A DNA stretch of 64,000 nt from CANKJK01 sp964400405 (GTDB lineage: Bacteria; Acidobacteriota; Vicinamibacteria; Vicinamibacterales; UBA2999): assembly GCA_964400405.1 (NCBI GenBank), contig CAYNUO010000001.1:16275-80274 (forward strand). The letters run 5' to 3'. This document shows, piece by piece, positions 1 to 7,720 of this stretch (positions are counted from its first letter, which is position 1; each line of letters begins with the position of its first letter). The position numbers and the translations under genes are program-made. The notes beneath the pieces were generated by a model. The model was not told where the DNA came from. It did not search any database and saw only the letters and a program-made list of their open reading frames with translations.

Positions 1-1
1 G

Positions 2-682
2 AACGGAGGGCTGTCGCTGCAGGGGTTCGATGCGGCTTCGGTGACGCCGAGCCTCGCCGCCATGATGCTGTCGAAGCTCACGTCCGGCTTGCCGCTGGCC
101 TCCATCGCCCAAGCATCCGCGGACGAAGCGGCAAAGAGTCAACTCACGAAGCGTCTCTACGGTGGCGCCATCATGGCAGCCGGAATTGCCCCACCCGACC
201 TTGGCGTCACGCTGGGACTGACGGCCGCCCTGGCCGAACGGGCCGCGACTTCGTCGACATGGCAACTGAGCTACAGCGACGGCCCTTCCGCACCGAGCCG
301 GCAGGCGACGGTCAGCATCGTGCGCGAAGTGCCGCGGCAGTCCGACGTCGTCGAGTCCTATCGGCTCCTGCTCTCCTGCGATGAGGCGTCGCGGCGGGGC
401 CGAACGCAGGTAGCGTGGTCCCCGGTGGCGACGACGGGCTTCCTCGCAACCGTGGTCGACGGCTCGGTGCACGGTCGCTACGCCGTCGAGGGGCAGGAGG
501 CCATGGGAAACGGGTCCGGCACGGGCAAGGGGCTGGCTTCCTGGTCGCTCCCCTCCCTGGTGCTGCCCTCCCGCAGTCTCGTGGTCCGCGATCTGTTTCC
601 AGGCGAACAAGCGGACTTCTCCTTCGCTGAGTTGCCGGCAACCGCTCGGTCGGCTCTCTCTCCCTGTGCTGCGCCGCAGTAG
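2..682 (+). CDS. Unrecognised protein, 5' end cut by window edge
   Basis: The reading frame is open from base 2 to a TAG at 680-682, so the gene probably begins upstream of the window; a GTG at 41 is the first possible internal start. The visible 226 residues show no family I recognise. The first half is Ala/Leu-rich (helical look, e.g. KLTSGLPLASIAQASADEAA). The second half is Ser/Val/Gly-rich and beta-like. There is no clear membrane segment in the visible part. The next plus-strand gene begins after it, so the two may be co-transcribed. Function unknown. Confidence 0.55.
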   Translation, partial: NGGLSLQGFDAASVTPSLAAMMLSKLTSGLPLASIAQASADEAAKSQLTKRLYGGAIMAAGIAPPDLGVTLGLTAALAERAATSSTWQLSYSDGPSAPSRQATVSIVREVPRQSDVVESYRLLLSCDEASRRGRTQVAWSPVATTGFLATVVDGSVHGRYAVEGQEAMGNGSGTGKGLASWSLPSLVLPSRSLVVRDLFPGEQADFSFAELPATARSALSPCAAPQ

Positions 683-764
683 CCGCGGCGCAGAGGCTGC
701 GCCGCATGCGTTGCATTCGCCTGCGACGGAAGCGCCGGATCTGAGTTCGCAGACTGACGAGAGG

Positions 765-1067
765 ATGACCGGGCGACCACACCGGCTCACCAGGCGGTCG
801 CTCATTGCCGGAGCCGTGTACGTGGGTGGGGTCGCCGCGCTCGCGGCGATCACGACGATGCGCATCGTGGACCTCGGCCTGCTCCCCTACTTCCTCAGCC
901 TGCCGGGCAGCTTCGTCGTGATGGCTACGCTCGGCTGGCTGGAATCGACCGGGCTCGGGTTGGTCCCCGGCGGTTCGATCACTGAGCCACTCGCGATGGC
1001 CGCAGGCGCGAGTCTGAACGTCGCACTGATCTCATTGCTTCTGCGCGATAGCCGTCCGGACCGGTGA
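765..1067 (+). CDS. Small predicted membrane protein, unknown function
   Basis: This 100-residue protein has a basic N-terminus (TGRPHRLTRRS) followed by a hydrophobic segment (LIAGAVYVGGVAALAAITTM). A second apolar stretch (LPYFLSLPGSFVVMATLGW) and a third near the C-terminus (LAMAAGASLNVALISLLL) follow, so two or three membrane spans are likely. I do not recognise the family. The frame stays open upstream to a GTG at 666 that overlaps the preceding gene. ATG 765 was chosen because the extra residues look non-coding, but GAGAGG sits immediately against this ATG, so the start is uncertain. Confidence 0.5.
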   Translation: MTGRPHRLTRRSLIAGAVYVGGVAALAAITTMRIVDLGLLPYFLSLPGSFVVMATLGWLESTGLGLVPGGSITEPLAMAAGASLNVALISLLLRDSRPDR

Positions 1068-1249
1068 CGGAGCGTCATCATGCCGACTGCACGTGCCGAG
1101 CCGGTCCTCCCGGCGAGGAACCTGAACGAGACGCGCTCGTTCTCCCGGAGGCTCGGGTTCACGCCCGCGGTTCGACGGAGAGAACTGGCCCGACCACTCA
1201 CCTGCGCTAAGTCCGGCACACGAGCCTCCGGTGCGAGACAATGGCACGC

Positions 1250-1636
1250 ATGAAGCCGATCGTGCCCGCTGCCTCTCCGGACGCCTATGTGGCCGCCCTC
1301 TCCGGTTGGCAGCGCACGCTGGTGGACCGCCTCCGGCGCGCGACCTGCTCGGCCGGCACGCTCGACGAGCAGATCAAGTGGGGCCACCTGGTCTACTTCT
1401 CGAACGGACCGGTGCTGCTGATTCGCGCCGAGGAGGAACGGGTGCTCTTCGGGTTCTGGCGAGGACAGCGGCTCCGCAAGCTTGAAGATCGCTTGAAGCC
1501 GGGCGGCAAGTACGAGATGGCGACGATCGTCCTTCACGAAGGCGACACGCTCAGCCCGGTCAAGGCGAAGGCGCTCGTGAAGGCCGCCATCGAGCTGAAC
1601 CGCGAGGCCGGGGACCCGCGGGCGGCGGCGCAGTAA
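1250..1636 (+). CDS. DUF1801 (YdhG-like) domain protein
   Basis: A 128-residue cytosolic protein with the DUF1801/YdhG pattern: an N-terminal helix pair (SGWQRTLVDRLRRAT), the WGHLVYF strand region typical of the family, and a basic C-terminal helix (KAKALVKAAIELN). Biochemical function is not established for the family. An in-frame ATG at 1241 gives three more residues. ATG 1250 is preferred because GACAAT (1237-1242) ends 7 nt before it, the spacing expected for a leaderless message, and there is no Shine-Dalgarno for either start. It is a monocistronic plus-strand gene facing the minus-strand kinase. Confidence 0.75.
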   Translation: MKPIVPAASPDAYVAALSGWQRTLVDRLRRATCSAGTLDEQIKWGHLVYFSNGPVLLIRAEEERVLFGFWRGQRLRKLEDRLKPGGKYEMATIVLHEGDTLSPVKAKALVKAAIELNREAGDPRAAAQ

Positions 1637-1645
1637 CCTGCGCCG

Positions 1646-2341
1646 CTACGCGGCGGGCAGCGAGAGCGTCACGGTCGTGCCGTCGGCGCCCTCCGTGATC
1701 GACAGCGTGCCCCCTGCCTGCTCCGCCATCGCGCGGCACACATAGAGGCCCAGACCGGCCCGCTCGGCGGGCGCGGATGTAACGAACGGCTCGAACACAC
1801 GGCCGTTCACGCTCGCGGCGATGCCCGGACCCGAATCCCGAACGAGCAGTTGTACGTACCCATCACGACGCGCCACGGCGAGTGCGATCTCCGGCTTCGC
1901 GACGTCGCGCACGGCGGCTTCGGCATTGAGCAGCAGGTTCAGGATGATCTGCAACAGTCGGTCAGGCGCCACGGCCGCCGCGTACGTGGAATCGTCCGCG
2001 TCCACACGGACGGCCATGCCGCGGCGGCGCAAGGCCGTCTCCCTGAGCGCGCAGCCCTGCGTGGCAACGGCCCGCAGGTCCGCCCGCGTGCCGAGCCCCT
2101 CCGGCTTCAGCACGTCGCTGATCGCCCTGAGCCGGGCGGCCATGGTGTGGTGCTGACGCCGGATGCGGTCGAGCCGTGGGCGCGCGTCTTCCCCAAGCGG
2201 GCCGTCCTCCATGAGCTCCACCGACCCGCCGATCACGAGCAGGCCGTTGTTCAGATCGTGGATGAGGCTCGAGACCAGTGACGCCGTCACGGTGGCGTGG
2301 TTGAGCAGGATGAGCGCATCGAGCGGGGGCGCGCCGGCCAT
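1646..2341 (-). CDS. Sensor-less histidine kinase (HisKA-like plus HATPase_c)
   Basis: A 231-residue protein consisting almost only of a kinase core. It has an H-box (SLIHDLNNGL, His at about 28), N-box (LLNAEAA), G1 box (DSGPGIA), F-box (FEPF) and G2 box (GLGLYVC). There is no transmembrane, PAS, GAF or receiver domain, so it is cytosolic and must take its input from a partner or act through another protein's receiver. Its ATG shares one base with the TAA of the upstream terC gene, so the two are translationally coupled. No response regulator is adjacent. It could also be an anti-sigma-like or phosphotransfer protein, but all ATP-binding motifs look intact. Confidence 0.8.
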   Translation of the reverse strand: MAGAPPLDALILLNHATVTASLVSSLIHDLNNGLLVIGGSVELMEDGPLGEDARPRLDRIRRQHHTMAARLRAISDVLKPEGLGTRADLRAVATQGCALRETALRRRGMAVRVDADDSTYAAAVAPDRLLQIILNLLLNAEAAVRDVAKPEIALAVARRDGYVQLLVRDSGPGIAASVNGRVFEPFVTSAPAERAGLGLYVCRAMAEQAGGTLSITEGADGTTVTLSLPAA

Positions 2342-3063
2342 TACTGCCCGTCCCGTCCGCCGTGCTCCTCAAGCGCCGCCGTCTCGCGGACGTCCCCCTT
2401 CCACAGCGCATACGTCAGGAAGCCGCCGAAGATGACGGCAATCGCGCCGAGCGAGATGGTCTTGGGCACTTCGAAATGGACCCACCCGGTGATGTGCGCG
2501 TATTCGAGGATGAGCTTGATGCCGACCCACGCGATGATCACGAACGCGCCGTCCACCAGCACCGGATAGCGCTCGATGAGCGCGAGCAGCCGCCCGGCCA
2601 CGAGCCGCATGGTCACGATGCCAAGGATGCCGCCCGTGATGACGACCCAGAGCTTCGGGGACATCGCCACGGCCACGAGGACGGAATCGATCGAGAACGC
2701 GACGTCCACCAGCTCGACCCGAAGCACGGTGGACCAGAACGGCGACAGGCCGAACAACGGCTTCGGGATGGCCGGTGCGCGGCGATCCTGCCCGTCCCCA
2801 CCCCCTCTGAAATGGGAGACGGCGAGATACAACAGGTAGCCGCCGCCGGCGATCTTCACCCACGAGACCTGCATCAGGTAGGCGGCCAGCGCGGTGGCGA
2901 TCGCGCGAAACACGAAGGCGCCGCCCATGCCGTAACGCATGGCCTTCTTCTGCTCGGGCTTGGGAAGCCCGAGCACCATCACGGCGATGACGAGTGCGTT
3001 GTCGGCGCTCAGCAGGCCTTCCAGGCCCACGAGCATTGCGATGGTCAGGAAGTCCGCGCCCAA
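2341..3063 (-). CDS. TerC/YkoY-family integral membrane protein
   Basis: This 240-residue polytopic protein has the TerC signature. The first helix carries LEGLLSADNALVIAVMV, and a second acidic intramembrane motif ELVDVAFSIDSVLVAVA lies mid-protein; these paired Asp-containing helices are the family's probable metal-binding sites. About seven hydrophobic segments are visible. TerC proteins are linked to tellurite resistance and, in YkoY/Alx relatives, to manganese export. The start is TTG 3063 behind GAGGAC; an in-frame TAA lies just upstream, so no longer form is possible. It is divergent from hspR and coupled to the downstream histidine kinase. Confidence 0.85.
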   Translation of the reverse strand: MGADFLTIAMLVGLEGLLSADNALVIAVMVLGLPKPEQKKAMRYGMGGAFVFRAIATALAAYLMQVSWVKIAGGGYLLYLAVSHFRGGGDGQDRRAPAIPKPLFGLSPFWSTVLRVELVDVAFSIDSVLVAVAMSPKLWVVITGGILGIVTMRLVAGRLLALIERYPVLVDGAFVIIAWVGIKLILEYAHITGWVHFEVPKTISLGAIAVIFGGFLTYALWKGDVRETAALEEHGGRDGQ

Positions 3064-3067
3064 GGAG

Positions 3068-3086
3068 TCCTCAGATTACCTGAGGA
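3068..3086. repeat. Perfect 7-bp inverted repeat between terC and hspR
   Basis: TCCTCAG-ATTAC-CTGAGGA is a perfect dyad of 7-bp arms around a 5-nt spacer. It lies just upstream of the terC start (covering its ribosome-binding site on the minus strand) and 9 bp upstream of the hspR -35 box. It may be an operator for a regulator of terC, or an RNA hairpin hiding the terC start. Confidence 0.45.
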
Positions 3087-3094
3087 ACCCAACC

Positions 3095-3123
3095 TTGACA
3101 TGGTCCGTATCAATGCCTAGAGT
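3095..3123 (+). promoter_or_regulatory. hspR operon promoter (TTGACA-17-TAGAGT)
   Basis: A consensus -35 TTGACA (3095-3100), 17-nt spacer and -10 TAGAGT (3118-3123) form a strong vegetative-type promoter. Transcription should begin around 3130, leaving only about five bases before ATG 3135. Confidence 0.75.
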
Positions 3124-3137
3124 CGATCAGACTCATG
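3117..3137 (+). promoter_or_regulatory. HAIR operator for HspR autoregulation
   Basis: CTAGAGT-N7-ACTCATG matches the known HspR inverted repeat (HAIR, CTTGAGT-N7-ACTCAAG) at 12 of 14 defined positions with exactly the right 7-base spacer. It covers the -10 box on one side and the hspR start codon on the other, so bound repressor would block the promoter. Confidence 0.75.
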
Positions 3138-3473
3138 GCACAGACTGTCTTTCTGATCAGCGTGGCCGCCGAACGGCTGGGCATGCACCCGCAGACCCTG
3201 CGGAAATACGAACGGCTGGGATTGGTGCAGCCCTCGCGGACGCTCGGCAGCATGCGCGTGTACACGGACGACGAACTCGCCCGCATCCGGCTCATCCGGC
3301 GGCTCGTCGATGAGCACGGCGTGAACCTCGCCGGCGTGCAGCGCCTGCTCGACGTTGCTGAAGTGGTGCAGCGCGTGCGTCCGCTGCTCGAGGACGGCGG
3401 CATCGAAACGGCGCAGGGCCGGCGGCAACTCGGCGCCGAGGTCCGCCGCCTTCACCAGATCGTGGGCTTATAG
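3135..3473 (+). CDS. hspR: HspR, MerR-type heat-shock repressor
   Basis: A 112-residue MerR-family regulator. Residues about 4-70 form the winged HTH (FLISVAAERLGMHPQTLRKY, then LVQPSRTLGSMRVYTDDEL), followed by a short helical tail. HspR represses chaperone genes and, in actinomycetes, uses DnaK as co-repressor. It is the first gene of hspR-cbpA-clpB, and its own promoter carries a HAIR operator, supporting autoregulation and co-regulation of the two chaperones. The message looks leaderless: the start is only 11 nt after the -10. dnaK and grpE are not in the window. Confidence 0.9.
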   Translation: MAQTVFLISVAAERLGMHPQTLRKYERLGLVQPSRTLGSMRVYTDDELARIRLIRRLVDEHGVNLAGVQRLLDVAEVVQRVRPLLEDGGIETAQGRRQLGAEVRRLHQIVGL

Positions 3474-3481
3474 GGGGCGTG

Positions 3482-4447
3482 ATGGAGTTCAAGGACTACT
3501 ACACAGCCCTCGGCGTGACCCGGAACGCCAGCGAGAAGGACATCAAGCAGGCGTTCCGCCGGCTCGCGCGGAAGTACCACCCGGACGTCAACCCGGGCGA
3601 CAAGGCAGCCGAGGCACGGTTCAAGGAGATCAACGAGGCCAACGAGGTGCTCGGCAATCCCGACTCGCGCAAGAAGTACGACGAGCTGGGCGCGAACTGG
3701 CGGCAGTACGACCAGGCGCGGGCTGCCGGTCAGGCGCCGCCGTGGGGCCACGCGGGTCCAGGTGCGGCGGGCCGCACGGTCTCCCCGGATGAGATGGCCG
3801 ACCTGTTCGGCGACGGCGCATTCTCCGACTTCTTCAGCACCTTCTTCGGCGGTGCGGCAGGCCCGGCACAGGCGGGCGCGCGCGGCGCGAGGGGACCGGC
3901 CGGCGCCCGCGCGGGCAGACGGCCCCGGCGGGGCCGCGACATCGAGCACGAGCTGGAGCTGACGCTCGAGGAGGTCTTTCACGGTCTCACGAAGCGCCTG
4001 GCGCTCCAGTCTGCGAATGGGACGCGCACGGTGGACGTCCGCATCCCGGCCGGCGTGGGAGACGGCAGCCGCGTGCGCGTGGCGGGCGAAGGCGAGCAGG
4101 TGGCCGGGGCGGCCGGAGACCTCTACCTCCGGGTGCGGATCGCGCCTCACCCCACGTTCGAGCGCCGCGATCGCGACCTCTACGTGAAGTTGAAGCTGCC
4201 TGTCACGACGGCGGTGCTGGGCGGCGAGGCCGCCGTGCCGACGCTGTCAGGTTCGACCGTGCGGCTCAAGATTCCGCCGCTCACGCAGCCGGGGCAGCTC
4301 TTCCGGCTGAAGGGCTACGGCATGCCGCCGTCTGGCAAGACCGGCGAAGCGGGCGACGCATACGCGCGCGTCGAGGTGCAACTGCCGTCGGCGCTCTCCC
4401 CCGCCGCCCGCGAACACTGGGAGCAACTGGCCTCGCTCGACCGCTGA
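3482..4447 (+). CDS. cbpA: CbpA-type DnaJ co-chaperone
   Basis: A 321-residue Hsp40. An N-terminal J domain (about 1-70) contains the HPD triad in RKYHPDVNPGD. A Gly/Ala/Arg-rich linker follows (about 75-155), then the two beta-sandwich C-terminal domains (ELELTLEEVFHGLTK onward). The CxxCxGxG zinc finger of true DnaJ is absent, which makes it CbpA/DjlA-like. It would stimulate DnaK ATPase and deliver clients, working with ClpB in disaggregation. The start is ATG 3482, 4 nt after AGGGGG; a GTG at 3479 lies too close to that site. It lies 8 bp after hspR in the same operon. Confidence 0.9.
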   Translation: MEFKDYYTALGVTRNASEKDIKQAFRRLARKYHPDVNPGDKAAEARFKEINEANEVLGNPDSRKKYDELGANWRQYDQARAAGQAPPWGHAGPGAAGRTVSPDEMADLFGDGAFSDFFSTFFGGAAGPAQAGARGARGPAGARAGRRPRRGRDIEHELELTLEEVFHGLTKRLALQSANGTRTVDVRIPAGVGDGSRVRVAGEGEQVAGAAGDLYLRVRIAPHPTFERRDRDLYVKLKLPVTTAVLGGEAAVPTLSGSTVRLKIPPLTQPGQLFRLKGYGMPPSGKTGEAGDAYARVEVQLPSALSPAAREHWEQLASLDR

Positions 4448-4474
4448 GGCCGCAGAGGAGTTTCGGAGGATCAG

Positions 4475-7108
4475 ATGGCTGAGTTTCCGTTGACAGAAAA
4501 GGCGCAGGCCGCGCTGGTCGCGGCGCAGAGCCTCGCGAACCAGGCGCACCATGCCGAGGTCACACCCGAGCATCTGCTCGTCGCGCTCATCGAGCAGCCG
4601 GGCGGACTGGTGCCGTCCATTCTCTCGAAGCTGAACATCGGCATCGAGGCCGCCGGCTCACAGGCCCGGACGGCGATGAACCGCACGGCCACGGCCGTCG
4701 GCGGAGACGTACGCCCGTCGCCCCGCCTCAATCTGATCTTCGAGGCCGCGAAGGCCGAAGCCGGCCGTCTCAAGGACGAGTACCTCAGCACCGAGCATCT
4801 GCTGCTCGCGCTCGCCGCCGAGGCCGGCCGATCGCCGGCCGCGGACGTGCTGAAGAAACTCGGCGCCACCCGCGATGCACTGCTGCCGGCGTTGACGCAG
4901 GTCCGCGGACATCAGGGCGCGAACTCGCCGAACCCGGAATCGAGCTACGAAGCGCTCGCCCGCTACGGCCGCGACCTCACCGAGCTGGCCCGCCAGGGCA
5001 AGCTGGACCCGGTCATCGGCCGCGACGAGGAAGTGCGGCGCGTGATCCAGGTTCTCTCCCGCCGGACCAAGAACAACCCGGTGCTCATCGGCGAGCCCGG
5101 CGTCGGCAAGACGGCGATCGTCGAAGGCCTCGCCCAGCGCGTGGTCCGCGGCGACGTGCCGGAGGGCCTCAAGGACAAGCAGATCTTCGCGCTCGACATG
5201 GGTGCGCTCGTGGCCGGCGCCAAGTATCGCGGCGAGTTCGAGGAACGGCTGAAGGCGGTGCTCAAGGAGATCACCGAGTCGGCCGGCCGCATCGTGCTCT
5301 TCATCGACGAACTGCACACCGTGGTCGGGGCGGGTGCGGCCGAGGGCGCGATGGACGCCTCGCAGATGCTGAAGCCGATGCTGGCGCGCGGCGAGCTGCA
5401 CACGATCGGTGCGACGACGCTCGACGAGTACCGCAAGCACATCGAGAAGGACGCGGCGCTCGAACGCCGCTTCCAGCCCGTGCTCGTCGGTGAGCCGACC
5501 GTCGAGGACACGATCTCGATCCTGCGGGGCCTGCGTGAACGGTACGAGATCCACCACAAGGTGCAGTTCAAGGATGCGGCGCTCGTGGCCGCGGCGGTGC
5601 TCTCGAACCGCTACATCGCCGACCGGTTCCTGCCGGACAAGGCCATCGACCTCATCGACGAGGCGGCCTCGCGCCTGCGCATGGAGATTGACTCCATGCC
5701 GGCCGAGCTCGACGAGACGCGACGCCGCGTGATGCAGCTCGAGATCGAGCGCGAAGCGCTGCGGAAGGAGACGGACCCGGCGTCGAAGGAGCGGCTCTCA
5801 AAGCTGGAGCGCGAGCTGGCGGACCTCAAGGAGGAGGACGCGCGGCTGCAGGCCCAGTGGCAGAAGGAGAAGGCCGACATCCAGGGCAACAGCTCGCTCA
5901 AGGAGCAGCTCGAACAGGCGAAGCTCGCGCTCGACAAGGCGACGCGCGAAGGCGACTACGCGAAGGCGTCGGAGCTGCAGTACGGCCGCATCCCCGAGCT
6001 GGAACGGCAGATCGCGGCTCCGGCCGGCGAGACGGCCCCGGGCGCGGCCCGGATGCTCAAGCTCCAGGTCGACGAGGACGATATCGCCGAGGTCGTCGCC
6101 AAGTGGACGCACATCCCCGTCAGCCGGTTGCTCGAGGGTGAGGTGCAGAAGCTCGTGCGGATGGAGGGCCGCCTGCACCAGCGCGTCGTCGGCCAGAACG
6201 AGGCCGTCACCGCGGTGGCCAACGCGATCCGCCGTGCCCGCGCGGGCCTCCAGGATCCGAACCGTCCGCTCGGCAGCTTCCTGTTCCTCGGGCCGACCGG
6301 GGTCGGCAAGACCGAGCTGGCGCGCGCGCTCGCCGAGTTCCTGTTCGACGACGACCACGCGATGATCCGCATCGACATGTCGGAATACCAGGAGAAGCAC
6401 ACGGTCGCCCGCATGATCGGCGCGCCTCCCGGCTACATCGGCTACGACGAGGCCGGGCAGCTCTCCGAGGCCGTGCGGCGTCGCCCGTACGCGGTGGTGC
6501 TGTTCGACGAGGTCGAGAAGGCGCACCCCGAGGTGCTGAACGTGCTGCTGCAGGTCCTGGACGACGGCCGTCTGACCGACGGCAAGGGCCGCACGGTCGA
6601 CTTCAAGAACGTGGTCGTGATCATGACGTCGAACCTGGGCGGCTCGGCCATCATCGAGGCCACGCTCGGCGGGGGCACCGTGACCGAGAACGTGCGCGCC
6701 GCGGTGCAGGAGGCGCTGCGCCACCACTTCCGGCCGGAGTTCCTGAACCGCGTCGACGAGACGATCATCTTCCACGCGCTCGACATGGCGGAGCTGACGC
6801 GGATCGTCGACATCCAGATCTTCGGGCTGCTCAAGCGGCTGGGCGAACGCAAGATCGCCGTCACGCTGACGGACGCCGCGAAGCAGTATCTGGTGACCGA
6901 GGGCTACGAGCCGGCGTTCGGCGCGCGCCCGCTGAAGCGGACGCTCCAGCGCAAGGTGCTCGACCCGCTGGCGCTGCGGGTGCTCGAGGGCGAGGTCCGC
7001 GAGGGCGACACGGTGGTCGTCGACGGTGGAAGCGCCGGGCTGACGTTCAGAACCGAGCGGGCCGCCTCGGACGCGGGCGACTCAGTAGTGAAGGCTCAGA
7101 CCCACTGA
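4475..7108 (+). CDS. clpB: ClpB disaggregase
   Basis: At 877 residues this is full-length for ClpB. It has an N-terminal double Clp-N repeat (about 1-145) and a first AAA+ module with Walker A GEPGVGKT (about 206) and Walker B FIDELH. A coiled-coil middle domain (about 400-520, rich in Glu/Lys/Arg/Leu) is diagnostic of ClpB versus ClpA/C. The second AAA+ module has Walker A GPTGVGKT (about 607). Together with DnaK/DnaJ it pulls proteins out of aggregates through the central pore. GGAGG lies 6 nt before the ATG. Third gene of the hspR operon. The last 27 bp overlap a convergent gene. Confidence 0.97.
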   Translation: MAEFPLTEKAQAALVAAQSLANQAHHAEVTPEHLLVALIEQPGGLVPSILSKLNIGIEAAGSQARTAMNRTATAVGGDVRPSPRLNLIFEAAKAEAGRLKDEYLSTEHLLLALAAEAGRSPAADVLKKLGATRDALLPALTQVRGHQGANSPNPESSYEALARYGRDLTELARQGKLDPVIGRDEEVRRVIQVLSRRTKNNPVLIGEPGVGKTAIVEGLAQRVVRGDVPEGLKDKQIFALDMGALVAGAKYRGEFEERLKAVLKEITESAGRIVLFIDELHTVVGAGAAEGAMDASQMLKPMLARGELHTIGATTLDEYRKHIEKDAALERRFQPVLVGEPTVEDTISILRGLRERYEIHHKVQFKDAALVAAAVLSNRYIADRFLPDKAIDLIDEAASRLRMEIDSMPAELDETRRRVMQLEIEREALRKETDPASKERLSKLERELADLKEEDARLQAQWQKEKADIQGNSSLKEQLEQAKLALDKATREGDYAKASELQYGRIPELERQIAAPAGETAPGAARMLKLQVDEDDIAEVVAKWTHIPVSRLLEGEVQKLVRMEGRLHQRVVGQNEAVTAVANAIRRARAGLQDPNRPLGSFLFLGPTGVGKTELARALAEFLFDDDHAMIRIDMSEYQEKHTVARMIGAPPGYIGYDEAGQLSEAVRRRPYAVVLFDEVEKAHPEVLNVLLQVLDDGRLTDGKGRTVDFKNVVVIMTSNLGGSAIIEATLGGGTVTENVRAAVQEALRHHFRPEFLNRVDETIIFHALDMAELTRIVDIQIFGLLKRLGERKIAVTLTDAAKQYLVTEGYEPAFGARPLKRTLQRKVLDPLALRVLEGEVREGDTVVVDGGSAGLTFRTERAASDAGDSVVKAQTH

Positions 7109-7720
7109 GGCGCGCCAGAAGCTGAGCCGTGTGGTTCCGACCCCGACGATGGGGGCGCTGCCTTCCGTGAGCGTCTGCATCCGCCGGAGGTCGAACCGCA
7201 CGCTCGTCTTCCTGCCCGTGCGGCCGATCGCACCCACACCGACAGACAGGGCGCCGTAGTTCTCGCTCACGCCCAGCACGCCGCGCAGGTCGCCCATCCC
7301 CACGTGCATCATGCCCGCGCCGACCGTCAGGTACGGCCGCAACGAGTCGCGCATCACGGCGGCGGGGGCTGACAACAGTACCTGCCCCGTCAGACTCACG
7401 ACGCGGCTCGACGAAACCAGGCCGCCCCGGCTCGACGAATCGAAGAAGCCCGGCAGGTAACCGAGGTCACCCTCGAAGCCGAAGATGCCCCGGCCGACAC
7501 GGCTCAGCGAGACGCCCACGATCGGTTTGGTGGAGCCTGACGCCTGGTCGAGGTCGATGAGGTTTGTCTGGGCGTCGACCTTGGCGCCGATGAAAGGCGT
7601 CACGAGCCAGTCGGCCTGCGCGAACGCCGGCGTCAGCAGGATGGTGCCGAGGGCGGCCGCCGCGACGTTACGGAACGAACGTGTTGAGGAAGAGCGCGGC
7701 AAAGGGCGATACCGTGACAT
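7082..7720 (-). CDS. Secreted beta-barrel-like outer membrane protein
   Basis: This 212-residue protein has a signal peptide (basic start, then AAAALGTILLTPAFAQA with a likely AQA cleavage). The mature part has alternating beta-strand patterns, a Gly-rich mid-region (LTVGAGMMHVGMGDLRG) and a terminal aromatic (VGLSLHY). This resembles the OmpW/OmpA-like small barrel proteins. It overlaps clpB convergently by 27 bp and the upstream serine-hydrolase gene by 53 bp on the same strand. An internal TTG at 7702 would reduce the second overlap. Role unknown; probably a structural or porin-like barrel. Confidence 0.65.
   Translation of the reverse strand: MSRYRPLPRSSSTRSFRNVAAAALGTILLTPAFAQADWLVTPFIGAKVDAQTNLIDLDQASGSTKPIVGVSLSRVGRGIFGFEGDLGYLPGFFDSSSRGGLVSSSRVVSLTGQVLLSAPAAVMRDSLRPYLTVGAGMMHVGMGDLRGVLGVSENYGALSVGVGAIGRTGRKTSVRFDLRRMQTLTEGSAPIVGVGTTRLSFWRASVGLSLHY

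Noticed and set aside
1068..1236. Small gene or RNA between the membrane protein and the DUF1801 gene
   Set aside because: Only GC-rich sequence without a convincing start, Shine-Dalgarno or fold; only the -10-like hexamer just before 1250 stands out.
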